The notes beneath the pieces are model-generated. The model ran no database searches and was not told where the DNA came from. It saw only the letters and a list, made by a program, of their open reading frames with translations. From the NCBI GenBank assembly GCA_003141525.1, contig PLML01000159.1, positions 1 through 43,110 on the forward strand: a DNA stretch of 43,110 nt, written 5' to 3'. Shown here piece by piece: positions 38,741 through 43,110 of the stretch; the stretch's first letter is position 1, and every line of letters starts with the position of its first letter. This stretch comes from Bacteroidales bacterium (GTDB lineage Bacteria > Bacteroidota > Bacteroidia > Bacteroidales > VadinHA17). The position numbers and the translations under genes were made by a program.

Positions 38741-40368
38741 CCAGCTTTGTGTCTGATGGTTACGGCATAATCTCCATTTCCGAGGTTTTTCAGAGTATAA
38801 CCCTCTTTATCTAAATTAGTAAGTAATGGTAATTTGGATCCGTTTACTGTGATAACTGTCGGTTTAAAAGCCAAACGTAAGTATTCTGGTCCGATATTAT
38901 TTGTTGCAGTGTACCTTACCTGATTAGTTGCGTATGATACATTTTTGAGAATGCTTTCTGAATAAAGTATATGATTTTCTGCCGGTGGAGCCCACTCGGG
39001 AACAGCTGCAAAAACCTGGTAAAACATTCTGGGACATTCACCATAACAGTCTGACCACCAGTTTAAAATACCTTTGCTCACAGGACTTTCAAAAGCCATT
39101 CCAATGGAATCGTTGCAATAGGTAACCCAGTTCAATGAATGATAAGCCTTTTCCTTGTACGATTCATCTCCCGAAACCGCATACCATCTTGCGCATTCAG
39201 CTGCGTACCGTGCTGTTTGATAATCCATTTTATAGTTAAAGCTATCCTGCTCACCAACAATGTTGGCTCCCCACATAGTCGAAGGTTCTCCAGGTGATGT
39301 ACGAAAAATAAAATATTCCTCGGTCCATTTGATCAACTTAGGGATATCTGATTTCCAGTCCGGGTCGAGATCATGGTAATCAAAAAGGCACAAAGTAGTA
39401 TTGCTGGCACTCATGTTGCTTTTATAAGTATTGCTTTTTACATCAGTATCCGTATGACCGTCAGTCCAATATCCGGTTTTCATGGGATATTGAAGTATGA
39501 AATCTCTGGCTTTATCTCGGGCATCTCTATAAGCTTTCACATTCCCAATATTTGCTTTTATTAAATTGTCCAAAAGAATATAACAGCCTGTCCAGTTGGC
39601 TCCATAAGGTGCGGTTATCCTACCATCATCCATAATAACCCTATAGGGCCATACTGACTGGTCCTTATTTCCTATCCGGGCATTTTTTGCCAAAACATTG
39701 GCAACATCAAGGGCAGCAGAAAGATACTTTTTTTCACCTGTGTAAAGATACATTCTGTAGTAAGTCAAACCCATATCACCAGCATGGTCCACCTGTATTT
39801 CATTCAATACCAGCCTACCTTGATTTGTAAATCCACGAAATAAAGTGTCTCCAGCATTAGTAGTTGTATAAGGGAAATTTGGCCAGGCAAATTTCGGAGA
39901 ACTAGTCCCATGTAACAAGGTGTAATCAACAAAATCTCTGATTATCTTCATCACAACCGTATCTCCCGTGTAGGCATAATAAAGACGTGCGGATTCAAAC
40001 CAATTTGGAATTTTTTCGCCAATATCATTCATCCAGGTATCCGGTTCTAATACTCCATTACTATCTTTATAAGCACAATAGAAGTAATACTGCGGATAAT
40101 TTGATCTGGGAGAAGGACCTTGACTATTGGGCACCCGCGTCTTAATAAAGTTCCAGCGCTGGTGAAGAAATTGATCAAAAGCTTTGGACTGAGGTGTTAT
40201 CCAGGAAATAATTTTCGAATCTTTGTCTAATACGACTTTATGGGTATTATCCTGAAATCTGATTTTACTTAACGAATCTGCAAGATCCCTTTCCTTATTT
40301 GTAATTGTTTGTCCAAAATCAAATGTTGTGATGAAAATTGCAAGAACAATAAAGATTATTTTCTTCAT
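38695..40368 (-). CDS. Secreted alpha/alpha-barrel (six-hairpin-like) protein, putative glycosidase
   Basis: 557-aa ORF with signal peptide; helical-toroid-type repeats (WFESARLYYAYTGDTVVMKIIRDFVDYTL, TYYRMYLYTGEKKYLSAALDVANVLA, ARYAAECARWYAVSGDESYKEKAYHSLNWV). Family not assigned. Confidence 0.65.
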   Translation of the reverse strand: MKKIIFIVLAIFITTFDFGQTITNKERDLADSLSKIRFQDNTHKVVLDKDSKIISWITPQSKAFDQFLHQRWNFIKTRVPNSQGPSPRSNYPQYYFYCAYKDSNGVLEPDTWMNDIGEKIPNWFESARLYYAYTGDTVVMKIIRDFVDYTLLHGTSSPKFAWPNFPYTTTNAGDTLFRGFTNQGRLVLNEIQVDHAGDMGLTYYRMYLYTGEKKYLSAALDVANVLAKNARIGNKDQSVWPYRVIMDDGRITAPYGANWTGCYILLDNLIKANIGNVKAYRDARDKARDFILQYPMKTGYWTDGHTDTDVKSNTYKSNMSASNTTLCLFDYHDLDPDWKSDIPKLIKWTEEYFIFRTSPGEPSTMWGANIVGEQDSFNYKMDYQTARYAAECARWYAVSGDESYKEKAYHSLNWVTYCNDSIGMAFESPVSKGILNWWSDCYGECPRMFYQVFAAVPEWAPPAENHILYSESILKNVSYATNQVRYTATNNIGPEYLRLAFKPTVITVNGSKLPLLTNLDKEGYTLKNLGNGDYAVTIRHKAGFKVTISISTLKNQV

Positions 40369-40422
40369 AAAAACTAATTTTTAAGTTTTATTTGTAATAT
40401 GTCATAAGTTCGTTTACACTTT

Positions 40423-40524
40423 TTAAAGAAAAAAATTAGCACCATCGACTGTAATATTTTGAGCAGACACAGCATTCTCAAACGCGAAAAGTACTATACA
40501 AGCTGCAAATAATAAATTTCTCAT
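40423..40524 (-). pseudogene. Truncated 5' end of a second GH30-like gene
   Basis: MRNLLFAACIVLFAFENAVSAQNITVDGANFFL*; nearly identical to the first residues of the 37254-38660 gene (MRNFLFAVCIVLFAFENAVTAQNITIDGAK). Confidence 0.85.
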
Positions 40525-40604
40525 GTTATCTCCTTTCTTAATAAATTTAATTACTGGATTATAGTTGGTTTTTTAATGCAGATATTGGAATAGCAACCTT
40601 AAAG
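40436..40604. repeat. 169-bp direct repeat, copy 2 (decayed gene junction)
   Basis: See copy 1 at 38572-38740. Confidence 0.9.
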
Positions 40605-41135
40605 ATCTGTCTGGCGAGTCCATCCGTTGGCATCTACACTGATTTCGGCTATTATATCTTCTTTGCCGGTATTGGTAATATCAGCCTTCAGGTAATTGTA
40701 TTTCGATAGTTTCCACGATTTCGATTTGTCATGAAAAATCACATAAGGAGCTTGATTTACACCTCCGCATGAGAATTGCAGTGCATTACCATCTACCGAT
40801 TTTCTTAGACCGCATGGCCCATCGGTCATCCAAATGGAAGGTATTTTCAACCTTTCAATTGGCTTTGTTATCCAAAGACCTTTTCCTGAAGATAACATTG
40901 CTTTTTCTTCAAGTGTCATCTGTTTAAGCAACACCTGAACTTTTTTGTCAAGGCCATCGGAGTTTGAAGGCGTTTGAGCGTTACATAAAATGGCAACAAT
41001 GAGAAACGTGAATACCAGTAATGTTTTCACCCGTACAAAATTGCTTTTTATAGGTCGGGTGCAGCTCGCATGTTGTTTTTGGCCATGCAAGTTCACGCTT
41101 TTAGAAAAAGAAGCCCGGTTCATAAAATTTATCAT
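40599..41135 (-). pseudogene. Chimeric ORF: GH3 N-terminus joined to an agarase-like N-terminal region, next to a 557-aa-protein-like C-terminal tail
   Basis: [41 protein letters not shown] (GH3 start) runs into [65 protein letters not shown]; another frame directly after gives [14 protein letters not shown], cf. FKVTISISTLKNQV* of the 557-aa protein. Confidence 0.7.
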
Positions 41136-41143
41136 AATTTATT

Positions 41144-41298
41144 GTTGTTTTAAATTGTTTCAGAAAGATATAGAACTGCCAGTAAGCGAAGATAATTATC
41201 AATTAAAAAACTTTCATAGCGCCAACACTTGCCACTTCATGTTTTCCAATCCTTGCCTATCCCGCTTCCCTGGCAGTTCCCTTCAAATTCCTTCACGG
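41144..41298 (-). pseudogene. C-terminal fragment of a paralogue of the 88-2004 gene
   Basis: Minus-strand translation KEFEGNCQGSGIGKDWKT*SGKCWRYESFLIDNYLRLLAVLYLSETI* versus GEFEGNCPGSEMTKDWKTWSGECWGYEGFLVDNYLPLLAVLDISETT* at 82-236; constant offset 41062 bp, one in-frame stop. Confidence 0.85.
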
Positions 41299-41320
41299 TA
41301 AAGAATATTTCGGTATCGTA

Positions 41321-43110
41321 TTATTTACTTTTTTGTATAGTTGAATATCGTCTTTGATAAAGCCCTTTTGCCATTTCTCTCGACGCGTTTATCATATCGG
41401 CATGGGGAACATCACAAATACTAATGAAACCACAGTTGAAATTTTCGCCATCCCCGCGTCCTAGAGTAGGCTGATCATAATATTGAAAAAAATGTGAGCC
41501 AACAACGAAGGGATTGTCAATACAACTTCCCAGGTAATATTCGAATTTCCACGTGCGCATCTGCATGCTTTCGTTAAAATCTTCCGCGTTGGAAAAGAAC
41601 GCGGCTTTGTTTATAGGGGTATGGTGCCATTCACTGCAAATAACAGGCTTATCAAAATCGCCGGGGTGTAAATCTGCTACCGTGCTGCTATATTTATTAA
41701 AACTTACCACATCACAATATTGTGCGGCAATATTTACTACCCAGTTGTTCCTGAAATCCCAGGCATTGAGGTTTTTTTCTGAAGGATACCAATGAAAATC
41801 GAAACGGCAACCTAAGTAAAGCTTATTGGGGGCCAATTTTTTTAAAGCACCGCTTACCTTCATAAAATATTCGTTTACCATCAATACAGTGAACTCTTTG
41901 GTATCTCCGTTTCTTATGTTGAGCTGCTTTTTGTTGTTCATGAAATCATCCCAGGAAGCGAATTGGGTATTCCATTTGGCGTTGAGGGCGCTAACATTTT
42001 TATATTTCTTTTTCAAAAAATCAAGCATAACAATTTTGGCCGGCTGATCGGCAGAGGATGCCATTGTCCAGTTTGCCACATCGGTAGTATCGCCCCACGT
42101 GGTTTCGTTATCTGCAAAATAGCCAATGCAATACGGATCAGTTATTGATTTTTCTAAAGACTTAACATTTCTTGTAAGCGATGCAATAAAGCTGGTATCA
42201 AAAGGGTCGGAATATTTAGCCCAGTGGCCCTCGCTTCCTTCAATTTTCCTGGCCTTGATAGAAAGGATAGGGGCATAAGAGACAGTACTTTTCATATAAA
42301 TATCGCGAGAAGACCATGCGCCCATAGTATTAAACCCCCAGCTACCGAGCCGTCTTGGGGCAAGACCTGATACCGTTTCTTTCCAGTTATCGCCATATTT
42401 GAGTTGCATATTCCATCCTAATACATCGAATGAACGCGAACGTCTGTCTTTGTAATAACCAAAAGGGGCTGAACGCATATTTCCGTAAAACTGTTTGTAC
42501 TTATTTGAATCGGGAAGGTCTGTAAAATAAAACTCGCGATCGGTTATAGGTGTGTAATCCCCCATTCTAACACAAGTTATGCCATTCGACCAGAATAACC
42601 TGCCATCCGGATCGACTAACCACCATTTTCCGTTTACCTTTTCAGTGCGAAAACTGCCTGTTGCCTTTAACATCGGGCCTTTGAGCCAGCCGCCATATTT
42701 GTCCCATTCAGCAGGAGCCGGGTGGCTTTTTAGATCGGCCTCTTCAGTTTTGACCGATTGTTTTAATTCATCTAAATTGTGTATCTTTTCACGCCAGTCG
42801 GCATGGGTATATTGGTCATATTCGTCAACCAGGGGGAAGAAACCTTTTTCAATCTCTTTTTCGGTTGGAAACTTCACATTTCCCTCGCCCCGTATATTTG
42901 CAATGCGAATGGTAGCTGGCAATGATGGGCAGATTATCACGAATGAAATTTTACGCATCGAGTCGGTACTATTAAAACCTAGTGAAGTAGGGTCAGTTTT
43001 TATGATTCCATCGGGAAGGTTGTACATTCCTATTATCTTTTTTAGATAGTATTCCGGAACGCTGTCACGAGGAATGACAACACATATTGTTTTTGTTTTT
43101 CCGGCAGGGA
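41321..43110 (-). CDS. Beta-agarase-like (GH50-like) glycoside hydrolase, partial; 5' end beyond window
   Basis: ORF continues open to the window edge (...PAGKTKTICVVIPRDSVPEYYLKKIIGMYNLPDGI...); WWLVDPDGRLFWSNGITCVRMGDYTPI, GYFADNETTWG, VICSEWH. Confidence 0.75.
   Translation of the reverse strand, partial: PAGKTKTICVVIPRDSVPEYYLKKIIGMYNLPDGIIKTDPTSLGFNSTDSMRKISFVIICPSLPATIRIANIRGEGNVKFPTEKEIEKGFFPLVDEYDQYTHADWREKIHNLDELKQSVKTEEADLKSHPAPAEWDKYGGWLKGPMLKATGSFRTEKVNGKWWLVDPDGRLFWSNGITCVRMGDYTPITDREFYFTDLPDSNKYKQFYGNMRSAPFGYYKDRRSRSFDVLGWNMQLKYGDNWKETVSGLAPRRLGSWGFNTMGAWSSRDIYMKSTVSYAPILSIKARKIEGSEGHWAKYSDPFDTSFIASLTRNVKSLEKSITDPYCIGYFADNETTWGDTTDVANWTMASSADQPAKIVMLDFLKKKYKNVSALNAKWNTQFASWDDFMNNKKQLNIRNGDTKEFTVLMVNEYFMKVSGALKKLAPNKLYLGCRFDFHWYPSEKNLNAWDFRNNWVVNIAAQYCDVVSFNKYSSTVADLHPGDFDKPVICSEWHHTPINKAAFFSNAEDFNESMQMRTWKFEYYLGSCIDNPFVVGSHFFQYYDQPTLGRGDGENFNCGFISICDVPHADMINASREMAKGLYQRRYSTIQKSK

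Noticed and set aside
1-43110. CRISPR arrays, tRNA or rRNA genes, SusC/SusD pair, sigma/anti-sigma or hybrid two-component regulator
   Set aside because: Looked for and not seen in the sequence or ORF translations.

Overview
The window is an AT-rich, Bacteroidetes-like carbohydrate-degradation locus. Almost all genes lie on the minus strand, and many encode secreted or lipoprotein-type glycoside hydrolases. Left block (about 0-24.6 kb): a Tat-signal six-hairpin-type protein, four GH2 enzymes (one on the plus strand), an arabinose/fucose-isomerase-like protein, GH16, GH92, GH89, a clan GH-D alpha-galactosidase-like protein and GH51. Middle (about 24.6-26.8 kb): a decay zone with carbon-nitrogen hydrolase and GH28-like beta-helix pseudogenes, stem-loop repeats and a small-protein remnant. 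Right block (about 26.8-40.4 kb): a co-directional catabolic module with M24 peptidase, enolase-superfamily dehydratase, two DMT transporters, SDR, RraA-like protein, a divergent deacetylase-like lipoprotein, a GH30-like domain fused to a CehA/McbA-type PHP metallohydrolase, a second GH30 and an uncharacterised alpha/alpha-barrel protein. Far right: a patchwork of truncated and chimeric fragments (GH3 N-terminus, agarase N-terminus, C-terminal tails of neighbouring genes), then an agarase-like gene that runs off the window. The most notable items are the GH30-PHP fusion, the 169-bp duplicated gene junction, the three-part chimeric ORF, a pseudogene fragment matching the gene at the opposite end of the window, and an orphan FN3-like ORF. 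No SusC/SusD pair, regulator, tRNA, rRNA or CRISPR array was recognised. All family calls are by eye from motifs, without database searches.
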